Positions 9,100 to 17,677 of a stretch of 64,000 nucleotides of DNA are shown here, piece after piece. The notes under the pieces are model-generated. The model ran no database searches and had not been told where the DNA came from. It was given only the letters and a program-made list of their open reading frames with translations. The DNA comes from Bradyrhizobium sp. dw_411. GTDB taxonomy: Bacteria; Pseudomonadota; Alphaproteobacteria; Rhizobiales; Xanthobacteraceae. A program made the position numbers and the translations under genes. The stretch is taken from NCBI RefSeq assembly GCF_018449695.1, contig NZ_JAAVUY010000013.1:124001-188000 (forward strand), in the 5' to 3' direction. How positions within the stretch are numbered: the first letter of the stretch is position 1; each line of letters begins with the position of its first letter.

Positions 9100-10791
9100 T
9101 CAGAACGGCCAGTTCAACCGCGCATTTGCAGTCCAGACGCCGTAATTCGCGCCGAGACCACCATATTCGCCGCCGAGCGCCACAGTGCCGCCACCTGCGA
9201 TCGGCACATTGACACCGCCGGTGACCCGGCCCGACCAGCCATCGCTGAGACCGACAAAGGCCACGCCCACGGGCACGCTATTGTTTGTCGAGAACCGCCA
9301 GTCGCCATAGAAGCCGAGATACGGCGTAACTCCGGACCAGCCCGGCATCGGGGCGAGTGCCCGTCCCCCTAGTGCAACGCGGCCGGTGGAAAAATTCCGC
9401 GCGTCATGCAAGGCACCGAGCGTATCGGTGTATCCGGTCTGATGCTCCCACAGAGCGAAGACATCCACCGACGGTTCGAGAATGAAAGCCGCAACGCGGT
9501 GGCTACCCGTCAGACCGGTCGAAACCAACCAGCGCGAACCATCGAAACTGCCGGCCGCCGTTCCCGCGGAAGCATCATAGCCGAGGCCGGTCCACCCGAT
9601 CATGCCCTTCCAACGCAAGGTCGGCGTGACCTGCCAGCCGGCATAGCTGCCAATGGTACCGCCATTCCCTTTCAGGTTGCCGGTGAGCGATGCGATGTCG
9701 TAGTTGAAGTTCTCGTAGCCGGCGAAGGCGCCGACAACGAGATCGGAACGAAGCCGGTAGGTGATGCCGCCGGTGGCGTTTATCTGCGTCCCGTTGAGCG
9801 CGCGGGTATCCGATCGATCGAAGCCGGAGCCGCGAACATCGGCCCATGTGCTCCACTGCGACGCGAACACCGAAGGCTTGCGCGGCGCTTTGGTGAAAGC
9901 GACATAGCCGAGCGAAGCAAAGGCTTCATCGGCGCGACGGGCGACGGGCGAGCGGTCTTCGGCAAAACTCAGCGAAGTCGCGGACACGAACTTGAAGCCT
10001 AGTCTAGCGGTCTCGTCGACAACCGGCACCTGCCCCTTGGCGATCATGCTGTCGTATAACGCCAGCCCCTCATCATATTTGCTATAGTAGCCAGCCACGA
10101 GACTCGCTGGCAAACTGCGGTCGTCGCGACCGCTGGGTTTGACACCATGTAGTTGCGCACTCGCATATTGCTCGGCAAATTCCTCGCGGCTCATGGTGAC
10201 CGATGACGTGCCGGACGATCCGCCCGTAGACGCCGTTCCGCTCAATGACGAATCGATCGCGCTGTTGACCGAACCGCTGATATTCGAGCCCGACGTGCTC
10301 GACACCACCGTCGACCCCTGCGTCTGCACCGAGGTCAGCTTCTGGCTATCGTTGCCGCCGGTGCTGCCAGCAGCCGACACACAGCTCCACGTGTAGCTGG
10401 GCGAGGGATCGGTCAGCCCGCCGATGACCGTGAATGTCGCAGTCGTATTGGCAGGGACCGTATAGGTCCGGGCACCCTGGACAGGGGCGTCCGTAATCAG
10501 CACGGCACCCGCCGTCGTGTTCTGGAGGCCTATGCTGGTGAACGCACCGAACCCGGTCAACGACACCGTGATGACATCGCCAGCGGAAAAACCCGTTCCG
10601 CTTGTATTGCCGCTGATCAAGCCGCCGACCGCTGAACCCCGGAGCGCGGTACATCCCGCGGATGCCAAAGCCGCGCTTGGCGTCGCAACGATCAATCCGA
10701 AAGCGGCTGCAATTCCGATTCCGCTGCGTCGTCCCCAATTCCCACAAGCAACCTTACGAAGACCTGCAGAACCACAAGCCACACTCAGCAT
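9100..10791 (-). CDS. Autotransporter beta-barrel protein
   Basis: An outer-membrane autotransporter of about 563 residues. The ATG at 10791 is preferred because the hydrophobic signal sequence (IGIAAAFGLIVATPSAALA, about 25-43) follows directly; a GTG at 10809 is possible. A short Ser/Thr/Gly-rich passenger (about 45-210) precedes the barrel (about 300-563), with repeated amphipathic strands and a final ARLNWPF, the terminal aromatic expected for BAM recognition. The passenger is much shorter than in adhesins, and no protease or adhesin motif was seen. The gene sits alone between two tRNA-end repeats, which suggests it was acquired or re-sorted with the island border. Confidence 0.85.
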   Translation of the reverse strand: MLSVACGSAGLRKVACGNWGRRSGIGIAAAFGLIVATPSAALASAGCTALRGSAVGGLISGNTSGTGFSAGDVITVSLTGFGAFTSIGLQNTTAGAVLITDAPVQGARTYTVPANTTATFTVIGGLTDPSPSYTWSCVSAAGSTGGNDSQKLTSVQTQGSTVVSSTSGSNISGSVNSAIDSSLSGTASTGGSSGTSSVTMSREEFAEQYASAQLHGVKPSGRDDRSLPASLVAGYYSKYDEGLALYDSMIAKGQVPVVDETARLGFKFVSATSLSFAEDRSPVARRADEAFASLGYVAFTKAPRKPSVFASQWSTWADVRGSGFDRSDTRALNGTQINATGGITYRLRSDLVVGAFAGYENFNYDIASLTGNLKGNGGTIGSYAGWQVTPTLRWKGMIGWTGLGYDASAGTAAGSFDGSRWLVSTGLTGSHRVAAFILEPSVDVFALWEHQTGYTDTLGALHDARNFSTGRVALGGRALAPMPGWSGVTPYLGFYGDWRFSTNNSVPVGVAFVGLSDGWSGRVTGGVNVPIAGGGTVALGGEYGGLGANYGVWTANARLNWPF

Positions 10792-10812
10792 TCCCACAGA
10801 CGCCCCCACGCC

Positions 10813-10841
10813 ACTCCACGACTCGAACCGAGTCGTGGAGT
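10813..10841 (-). promoter_or_regulatory. 13-bp stem hairpin just upstream of the autotransporter start
   Basis: ACTCCACGACTCG at 10813-10825 pairs perfectly with 10829-10841 across a 3-base loop. On the leftward transcript the hairpin ends about 22 bases before the ATG at 10791, just before the GTG alternative. It could control translation or terminate readthrough from upstream. Confidence 0.45.
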
Positions 10842-11273
10842 AAACGGTAAAGGCATTGAGTTCCCGGTTCCATGAGATAGTTCCAGCCGAAGGAGGTCAT
10901 CCACCGATTTTTTCGCGAAATGCACAATCGCGCCTTGACTCACAACGAAAGTTAAGCAGGGCCACGACATGTCGTTGAAGGCGATTGCAAACACACCATG
11001 CAACTCTCTCCCGGCTGCGCCGAGGTCGGCGCAGAACATCAGACCGACGATGATGACTATTTCTGCAAGTTGATTGGTATGTCTCGCGCGCGCGTATGCT
11101 CACCGCCGTCATGCCGGTAGAGAACACGCCCCACTGGCAGCATAAGGCGAGCGACAGCACTTCCTGGAACGAGCCCGAGGGGCCTTGGCGCCTCGGCTGG
11201 AAAGAATTTTTCGATATGTCGTGTCGCGAGATCGCTTTACGTAATCCGATGACCGGGGAGTTGCATCGCGCCT
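10842..11273. other. Intergenic region, island border
   Basis: I see no gene I can support here. An open stretch at 11096-11305 encodes a short peptide (VENTPHWQHKASDST region) that could be the decayed front of the next frame, but this is not certain. Confidence 0.4.
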
Positions 11274-11609
11274 ATGTTCCAGTCGGTAGCGCACCCCTAC
11301 TGTGAAGCCCACAATGGCAAGGTAACGAAAGGCTGCTTGTCTGAGATGGCTCGGTATGCATCAACGCTAAAATCTGAAATACAAGCAAATTGCACGACTA
11401 AAGAATTCACCGACTTTTTTGGTAACCGATATGCATTTCTCGGCGCCAATCCTGAGCGAGACAAAGACGATGGAGAATCACACGCCCGCTACCTCCTGAA
11501 AGATTTGGGAACCGGAGAAACTTCCAACGGGTCGAACTCGACCGGCTATTTTACGAATAGTGCGCTCTTTTCGGCCTTGTGCCCACGAGCAGCACCTGCA
11601 GATTGGTAA
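11274..11609 (+). CDS. Hypothetical protein, possibly a gene fragment
   Basis: A 111-codon frame with protein-like composition (KVTKGCLSEMARYASTL near the front). It has no recognised domain and no strong ribosome binding site. A preceding frame (11096-11305) in another phase has similar character, so the two may be pieces of one frameshifted gene. It lies inside the border segment between the tRNA-end repeats. Function unknown. Confidence 0.3.
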   Translation: MFQSVAHPYCEAHNGKVTKGCLSEMARYASTLKSEIQANCTTKEFTDFFGNRYAFLGANPERDKDDGESHARYLLKDLGTGETSNGSNSTGYFTNSALFSALCPRAAPADW

Positions 11610-11662
11610 GGTAGATACGGCTAGAAGGTTCGTTCTCGTGCGATCGAAAGCATGGCCCGGAT

Positions 11663-11736
11663 ATGGGCCATAGAACAGCCAGTTTCAGGAAGCGCTGGGA
11701 AACAAAGACTTTTCGTCCTGTATGGCGGAGAGAGTG
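11663..11736 (-). repeat. Right att-like repeat with tRNA-Ser 3' fragment next to integrase
   Basis: On the minus strand this reads TCCCACTCTCTCCGCCA, matching the T-arm, acceptor stem and CCA of a serine tRNA with about one mismatch, followed by the same flank as the 8661-8733 copy. It ends about 100 bases before the tyrosine recombinase start, the usual place for an attachment site of an integrative island. Confidence 0.6.
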
Positions 11737-11836
11737 GGACTCAGCCCCTTCTGGGCCCGGAATCCCCTTCTTTACAAGTTTATCCTTCAAATCAAGCGGT
11801 TCTTGATCGGCCGGTGCTACACCGAGGTGCTCCACC

Positions 11837-13519
11837 ATGCCGAGTTTCAGGATGCCTACCCCCATCACCCGACCGACGTCTGATTTCTATTGGATCCGCA
11901 AGAAGGTCCCGCTCGACCTGCGTCCCCTGGTCGGCAAGACCGAGATCTGGGCCAGCCTCGGCACCAAGGACGAGCGGCAGGCCAACATCAAGATCGGCGC
12001 CGTCAACGCCGCCATCGAGGCCGACTGGGCCCGCCTCCGCGCCACCGCGGTCCGGATGCCGGAGTCCGAGGCGCCGCTCGTGCCCGAGCCCTTCAAGCTC
12101 ACCCATCAGGACCTCCATGCCCTGCGTCGCGACGAGCACCTGCGGATCCGCAACCGTTGGATGCCCGAACCGCCGACCGGCTTCGCCAGGCTCAGGATGT
12201 CGTCGGGCGGCGACGAGGAATCGCTGCTGCTCGACGCCGTCGACCTGCTGGAGAGCGGCGGCTACGAGGCCTCGCCCGGCAACGTCGAGCGTCTCGTCCC
12301 GCTCCTGATCCAGGCGAGACGGGAAGCCGCCTCGGACGTCGAGCATGCCCGGGTCGGCGATTACGACAGGATCGCGGATCTGACCAAGATTCCGGAGCGG
12401 ACCACGCCGGCGCTCGACTTCGTCGCCGGCTTCGAGGAATACGCCGCGAAAGGCGGCCTGAGAGGCGGCAGCGCCGGACGCACCGCGACGCGCTGGCGCT
12501 CGAAGGTGAAGGAGTTCTGCGACTTCGTCGGTCACCGCGACCTCAAGAAGATGAAGACGTCCGACGGCTACGACTGGGTCGACCGCCTGATCGAGAAGGA
12601 CGTCGCCCGCGACAGCATCCGCAAGGTCTGGATCGCGGCGCTTTCCGCCACCGCTGGATTTCTGGTCGAACGGCGCAAGCTCGACCAGAATCCGTTTCTC
12701 GGGATCCGCGTCCGCGACAGGGACGAGTCCGAAGCCGACCAGGGGGAGCAGCAGCCGGAACAGGCCCCGCCACGGAAGGCCTTCACCCCGCAGGAAGCCA
12801 GGAAGATCCTGACGGCCACGCTCGTGGCGCCGAGCGAGTACATCTCGATCGAGATGGCCGCTGCCCGTCGTTGGCTGCCATGGCTGTGCGCCTATAGCGG
12901 CGCCCGGGTCAACGAGCTGACCAGTCTCCGGCCGGAGGACATCGTGCCCTACGGGATCAAGCTCTGGGCGATGAGGATCAAGCCGTCGCTGGAGAAGACG
13001 AAGACCTGGCGCGTCGTCCCGATCCACTCTCACATCATCGAGCAGGGAGCCGAGGGGCAGCGCTTCCTCGACTACGTAGCGGCCCGCGCCAAACTGAAGA
13101 AACCGCTGTTCTACGATCCGGAGCGCCGCCGGGACGGGACCGTGAGGCACCCGCAATTCCACAAGGTCGCGGAACGGATCTGCACTTGGGTGCACGGGCT
13201 TGGCATTGCCTACGACGTGAAGCCGAATCACGGCTGGCGCCATTTGTTCAAGAGCGTGGCGCGACACGTGCAGATGGACCGCGAGGTCGAGGGATTCATC
13301 ACCGGCCACCGCCCCAAGGATTCGAACGCAGGCAACGACTACGGGGAGCCCTGGATCGAGACGATGGCGGCTGAGATCGAGAAGTATCCGCGCTACGAGA
13401 TCGAGGCCTTGAACCACCCGCCCGTCCCGCACAAGCGGCGCCGGCGCGCCGACTTCGACGTCGCCCTCGCGAAGGCCGAGAAGCAGAAGCGCAAGGCGGC
13501 ACGCGCACCGCGTGGATAG
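11837..13519 (+). CDS. Tyrosine recombinase (phage-type integrase)
   Basis: A 560-residue site-specific recombinase. The N-terminus (SDFYWIRKKVPLDLRPLVGK) is the Arm/DUF6538-like segment typical of proteobacterial island integrases. A core-binding domain follows (about 195-300). The catalytic domain has Arg357 (YSGARVNEL), His464 and Arg467 (HGWRH), a further His near 490 (TGHR) and the nucleophile Tyr near 501 (NDYGE). All key residues are present, so it is likely active. A tRNA-Ser-end repeat lies about 100 bases upstream, which supports integration at a serine tRNA. The other attachment end of this element was not found in the window. Confidence 0.93.
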   Translation: MPSFRMPTPITRPTSDFYWIRKKVPLDLRPLVGKTEIWASLGTKDERQANIKIGAVNAAIEADWARLRATAVRMPESEAPLVPEPFKLTHQDLHALRRDEHLRIRNRWMPEPPTGFARLRMSSGGDEESLLLDAVDLLESGGYEASPGNVERLVPLLIQARREAASDVEHARVGDYDRIADLTKIPERTTPALDFVAGFEEYAAKGGLRGGSAGRTATRWRSKVKEFCDFVGHRDLKKMKTSDGYDWVDRLIEKDVARDSIRKVWIAALSATAGFLVERRKLDQNPFLGIRVRDRDESEADQGEQQPEQAPPRKAFTPQEARKILTATLVAPSEYISIEMAAARRWLPWLCAYSGARVNELTSLRPEDIVPYGIKLWAMRIKPSLEKTKTWRVVPIHSHIIEQGAEGQRFLDYVAARAKLKKPLFYDPERRRDGTVRHPQFHKVAERICTWVHGLGIAYDVKPNHGWRHLFKSVARHVQMDREVEGFITGHRPKDSNAGNDYGEPWIETMAAEIEKYPRYEIEALNHPPVPHKRRRRADFDVALAKAEKQKRKAARAPRG

Positions 13520-13794
13520 GGCCATCGGCTGGATGACCGGACTTTTCAAACCTCGACGCGACCGGAAGACGGGCGCTGGTCGCGGCAGACGGGGAGAAAT
13601 ATCCGGCGAGCGGCGTTCGACGTCTATAGGCGCGCGAAACAAGGCTTCGATCAGGCGACCGTTGGAGCTTGCTGCGCTCCGAGATAGACCTTCGGAGTCA
13701 CGGCATGCGGCCGGAAACGGAATGGTCTGGCGCCGGATGTTCGCCGCTACCGAAAAGACTGCAGCAGGACGTCAGGTAAATTTGGGAGAATGAA
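13520..13794. other. Short intergenic region
   Basis: Nothing recognisable apart from a ribosome binding site (GGGAGAATGAA) for the gene starting at 13795. Confidence 0.5.
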
Positions 13795-14688
13795 ATGAGA
13801 GTTCTGGTCATCGATCCATATCGGCACGACATCGTCGAAAGAGACATTCCGAAATCCTTGAAGGGCATTCAGGACGTCGTCCATGGACGCATCCAGTATG
13901 TCACCCGGCTCCGCAATGGAGACGTCTTGTACGTCAACGAGGACGCGTTGGGTCGGTTCGACGCGCATTTCGCGCTCGACAAGGGCGAAGCACTTCCTGG
14001 GTTCGGCGTGGTGGTCGGAAGCTCGGGCCCGGAACGCGATGAGGGCCCGGCGCGCTCGTCCGTGGACGAACTGAGGGCTCGCATCCGCTATCTCGCTCCG
14101 TTCATCGGCGCGGCAGATGGCCAGTTCGCTGTAGGCCAACACACAGGTCTTGCCGTGCCCGGAGCCGGAGCAAACGGTGCAGCCGTGATTTTCATAGGAG
14201 GAAATGTTTCGCCGCAAAGCATGGTGGTTCTTGCCGAACTCTCGAAGCCGAGCGTTCGCGAAATCGAGACCTTCGAAACCGGCAAGGTCCGGGTCGCGGT
14301 CGCGCGGAGGGACAGTGCGACGATCCTGACCTGGCGCTTCGTCCGACCGGCGGACGGCAAAAGTCTCTGGTTCGAGACCCCATTTCATATCGGAATCCAG
14401 GAGGCTGGAACGAGATACCTGCTGCCTCGCGAAACCGCAGACCACGGAAGAATGGTACGCATGGTTCTCCAGGACGAACGCACCAACTGCCGCGTAAGCC
14501 GAACCTGCGTCATCCCCCCCGAAGCCAGTTATGCCGTTGAAGAGGCCGTGGTCGATCAGGTCATCGATGCGGCTACCGACCCCGCCTTCCATGACTCATA
14601 CCAGGTCGCGCTGCAGCGATACTTCGCCGAAACACCTACGCCGAGTTCGGGTTTTGAGCAGGCATCGAATTGCCTACCGACCCCCTAA
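13795..14688 (+). CDS. DUF3846-like protein
   Basis: A 297-residue protein. The first 90 residues (MRVLVIDPYRHDIVERDIP, then GIQDVVHGRIQYVTRL, then GFGVVVGSS) match the DUF3846 pattern, a small domain seen in plasmid, phage and island genes whose role is not established. The remaining 200 residues are unrecognised, with a possible beta-rich segment (about 110-230). The ATG follows GGGAGAATGAA. As the first gene after the integrase it is cargo or maintenance DNA of the island. Confidence 0.6.
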   Translation: MRVLVIDPYRHDIVERDIPKSLKGIQDVVHGRIQYVTRLRNGDVLYVNEDALGRFDAHFALDKGEALPGFGVVVGSSGPERDEGPARSSVDELRARIRYLAPFIGAADGQFAVGQHTGLAVPGAGANGAAVIFIGGNVSPQSMVVLAELSKPSVREIETFETGKVRVAVARRDSATILTWRFVRPADGKSLWFETPFHIGIQEAGTRYLLPRETADHGRMVRMVLQDERTNCRVSRTCVIPPEASYAVEEAVVDQVIDAATDPAFHDSYQVALQRYFAETPTPSSGFEQASNCLPTP

Positions 14689-15056
14689 CTCCCTTCGTCT
14701 GTGGCGATGGTCTCGAGATGTACGGTAGTTTCTCAAGGCCATGGCGGGCGGCGCATGGACAGACCGCCCGACGACCTCCTCTAATTGTTCTCCACAGAAA
14801 ACGCGATGGCCCCTACGTCGGAGCGGACCGGCGTGGAACGGCGCAGCGCCGGATGCGACAAATCCGTCGGGGCTTCGTGACCTTGCGTAACTGGCGGGCC
14901 TCCCTGCCGACGAGAGCCCGATCGCTGATCATGGTCGTCGGGAAGCCGTCGTGCCATCGGCGAGCTTGTGAGCACCACGATCTTCCCGTCGACAAGCCGA
15001 ATTGCCTCGCGTCATAAGAGGCCGAGAGAGGCTCGTATTGATTGGGAGGAGTTGAG
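14689..15056. other. Gene-poor stretch
   Basis: No supported gene. Open frames on both strands here have no ribosome binding sites and no protein-like composition. Confidence 0.45.
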
Positions 15057-15314
15057 ATGACAGAGGTTTCCGCCGAATTGAGTCCCACCACGCTGAAGTT
15101 GTTTCTCTACGTCGCCGGCGAGGCGAAGCACTGGGACGGAACGCCGCCCATCGAGGGTCTGATCCCCTTCTCGCATGAGGACAAGGGTCGCTTCACGCAT
15201 TTGAAGAAGTTGGGCCTGCTCTTCGTGGACGAGGTCGACCGCGACAATCACCAGATCCGCTTCACTCGCAAAGGCTCCGCGCTCGCCGCGCAACATGGCG
15301 TCAAGCTCCTGTAG
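15057..15314 (+). CDS. Small hypothetical protein, winged-helix-like
   Basis: An 85-residue protein starting ATGACAGAG after a strong TTGGGAGGAGTTGAG ribosome binding site. The helical front and basic C-terminal half, with a beta-hairpin-like wing (HQIRFTRKGSALAA), resemble small winged-helix DNA-binding proteins. No specific family was recognised. The next frame (15384-15722) has a similar general layout. Confidence 0.55.
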   Translation: MTEVSAELSPTTLKLFLYVAGEAKHWDGTPPIEGLIPFSHEDKGRFTHLKKLGLLFVDEVDRDNHQIRFTRKGSALAAQHGVKLL

Positions 15315-15383
15315 AGCAGCCGATCTCTCGCGGATTATTTTCGCCGACAGCCACGCGCAGCAGCCGCCGCTCAGGACTTCGTT

Positions 15384-15722
15384 GTGGAAGACGGCTCCGA
15401 GGCGGAGCTTGTGGTGCCATCGGCAACCAAGCGTTTCTGGTTCACGAACAAAGTTGATCTAAAGATGGTACGTCATCCCTGCGACGGCTTGATGAGGGCG
15501 GAGACCAAGGCCTTCGAGGCGATCGCGATCAACCTGAAGCCTCGTTGCTCGGTCGGGACGCTCACCCGTCTCGTCGAGCGGGGCCTCATCGTGAGGCAGG
15601 AAAGGCGCATCGCGTTCGGCGACGGTCTGCCGGCTGCCATCGTCGACGAATATTACGTGCCGCTGCCCATCCATATCCAGTTCTGCGAGTGGGCAGCCGA
15701 TCATTCTCCCCGCCCGCCTTAA
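15384..15722 (+). CDS. Small hypothetical protein, winged-helix-like
   Basis: A 112-codon frame starting with GTG (ATG near 15465 is an alternative). The segment from SVGTLTRLVERGLIVRQERR to the C-terminus suggests a helix-turn-helix followed by a wing. No family assignment. It lies 69 bases after the preceding small gene and is probably expressed with it. Confidence 0.4.
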   Translation: MEDGSEAELVVPSATKRFWFTNKVDLKMVRHPCDGLMRAETKAFEAIAINLKPRCSVGTLTRLVERGLIVRQERRIAFGDGLPAAIVDEYYVPLPIHIQFCEWAADHSPRPP

Positions 15723-15796
15723 CGCGATCCGCCCGCGTCTCCGCTCACGATGGTGCGCGTCGCAGATGTTCGCGTGCCAATTCAACAGAGGTCGAT

Positions 15797-16144
15797 ATGA
15801 CGTCCTTCGACAAGTCCAAGTTCACGTTCTACGGCGGCTACCTCGAGTACGAGAAGCGCTTCGTCGCCAGATTCAAATACGCTCGCGCGAATGCCGCCGG
15901 CTTCAGGGCGTTCCTGATCAAGAATTTCGAGGTCGAGGAGTACTTCGCGCGCCATCAGGCGGGCGAGGCGCCGCTCCATATCCTGGAGTCGAAGGGTTAC
16001 GTCTTGGGGCATATCCGCAAGTGGCTGATCGAGGCGGGACTGCCGCCCACGCCGGAAGGATGGCGGGAGTTTTCGCGGCTGAAGGCCCTGTGCAGGGCAG
16101 AGCAGATTGCCGGGCGGAATGGAGAGGACCAGGCAGGTGGCTGA
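15797..16144 (+). CDS. Small hypothetical protein
   Basis: A 115-residue protein (MTSFDKSKFTFYGGYLEYEK start) preceded by an AGAGGTCGAT ribosome binding site. It is mostly helical and rich in charged and aromatic residues. No recognised family, signal peptide or membrane segment. Third of three small island genes in tandem. Confidence 0.5.
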   Translation: MTSFDKSKFTFYGGYLEYEKRFVARFKYARANAAGFRAFLIKNFEVEEYFARHQAGEAPLHILESKGYVLGHIRKWLIEAGLPPTPEGWREFSRLKALCRAEQIAGRNGEDQAGG

Positions 16145-16336
16145 CTGCGGACGCGCTCCGATCGGTGGGCTGCTCTGAGGGCCTAGGTGCGGTTCGCCTC
16201 GAGGCACGGCAGATTGCTGATCAAGCATCCCTCCGGTGCCGACGGTGCAGGACATGTGGATGATCAGCGAGGTCGCCAGGAGGAAAAGCGGCCTGCCTGA
16301 GAGCTTGCCGTTTGCATCCGGCTGGCGTCAGGACGA

Positions 16337-17650
16337 TCATCCCTGGAATTCGAAGTCGCGCGCCGGAACGACGAAAAGAGGATTCAGCCACGTCCGGTCG
16401 TGAACGACCATCTGGGTCGACAGGATAATCCGCCTCGCGAGGGCCGGCGTGCGAATGAAGCGAGACCGGAGCCGACCGACCATGAAATTCAGTGCTCCCC
16501 ACGGTACTCCAACCGCATTGCCGGCATAGAGTCCGTCGACCATGGTGCTGAGCGACCATGCCGTATCGAGATGTCTTCTCGTCTCGAAGGCGTAGGTGCG
16601 CGCCGCGGCCACCGCATCCTGCTGGCGGAAGAACGCGTTGCACAGCTTGAGCGCCGATATCGCCGCGACACTAGCGCCCAGACCGAACGCGGGGTTGGTC
16701 TTCATTTGAGCGTCGCCTATCGCGAAGTAAGGGATGCTCATCGTCCGACCATTCGCCGCACGACGATAGTACGCTTCGCCGAAACGATATCCGTGCGTAT
16801 CGGAGATCTGCCGCCACCCGCCCGCCATCTCCACCGCGACGTCGGGTGCGAAGGCCGAGAAGGACGCCGACAGCGGAATCTCTCGGACGTTTCTCCGCGT
16901 CGAACGCCATCCCAACGAAATCTGGCCCGTATCTTCGTCGCAGACCATCACCTGCCCGCCCAGTCTTCCCTGTGGAGGCGGTGTGTTGAAGACGAGAAGC
17001 CCGGGGCGACGATCCGGATCCGGCGGCAGTGCAAAGTGCGCCGAAACGATTTCGATGCCGACCTGTTGGGCGAGACGCTCGAAAGGAAGGTTGACACCCT
17101 GCAGTCCGGGCCAGTTTCGTTCCCGCCCCGAGGCATCGATGACGGCATCGAAGACCGGCTCGCGACAGCCCGACAACGTCAGCCGTCCGTCGGAGCATGG
17201 CACGATATCGGTGATCTTCGCTTCCTGTAGAGCGACGTTCGGCAGTCTCCGGACGCGATCCCACAATTCGGCCTCGATCGTGGGACGCTGCACGAGCAGC
17301 ATCTCGTATTCCGAGCGCAGCTTGGGAGTCCGAGCACCCTCTTCCACGTAACTGACGTCTTGCAGGGGATCGCAAGCCCGGGCGCCCGCGGCGACGAGTC
17401 TGGCGACGATGCCCGGGCACAACGTTTCGATGGCTATGGTGCCGCCGGCAAGCAGAGCGTGACAGAAGACATCCTGTGGCAGCGGCTTTCGCAGGCGCGA
17501 GGCGCGGTCGACCCCTGCCTTATCGAAGATTTCGATACGGCTTCCGGACGGTCCTACGGCCAGTGCGGCCATCAACCCTGCCACGCCACGGCCGATCACC
17601 GCAACCTTGGTTTGCCGACTAGTCGAGGCTATCTTTGCGCCAAGCAGCAT
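16337..17650 (-). CDS. FAD-dependent oxidoreductase
   Basis: A 437-residue flavoprotein. The N-terminal Rossmann motif VAVIGRGVAGLMAALAV (about 16-32) binds FAD. A later motif ending YFAIGDAQMKTNPAFGLG (about 310-330) matches the second FAD contact of the flavin hydroxylase/halogenase superfamily. The ATG at 17650 is chosen because of the preceding GAAGGAGTCGGAT ribosome binding site. The substrate is unknown; no halogenase lysine motif was identified. It is divergent from the gene at 17678, with only 27 bases between start codons, so their leaders or promoters must overlap. Confidence 0.75.
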   Translation of the reverse strand: MLLGAKIASTSRQTKVAVIGRGVAGLMAALAVGPSGSRIEIFDKAGVDRASRLRKPLPQDVFCHALLAGGTIAIETLCPGIVARLVAAGARACDPLQDVSYVEEGARTPKLRSEYEMLLVQRPTIEAELWDRVRRLPNVALQEAKITDIVPCSDGRLTLSGCREPVFDAVIDASGRERNWPGLQGVNLPFERLAQQVGIEIVSAHFALPPDPDRRPGLLVFNTPPPQGRLGGQVMVCDEDTGQISLGWRSTRRNVREIPLSASFSAFAPDVAVEMAGGWRQISDTHGYRFGEAYYRRAANGRTMSIPYFAIGDAQMKTNPAFGLGASVAAISALKLCNAFFRQQDAVAAARTYAFETRRHLDTAWSLSTMVDGLYAGNAVGVPWGALNFMVGRLRSRFIRTPALARRIILSTQMVVHDRTWLNPLFVVPARDFEFQG

Positions 17651-17677
17651 ATCCGACTCCTTCGGGAGCGAGATTGC

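Noticed and set aside
11890..12897. 335-codon rightward frame overlapping the integrase
   Set aside because: Arg/Pro/Gly-rich out-of-phase reading of the integrase gene.
14670..15017. 115-codon rightward frame
   Set aside because: No ribosome binding site, shadow-like Arg-rich composition and no similarity recognised.
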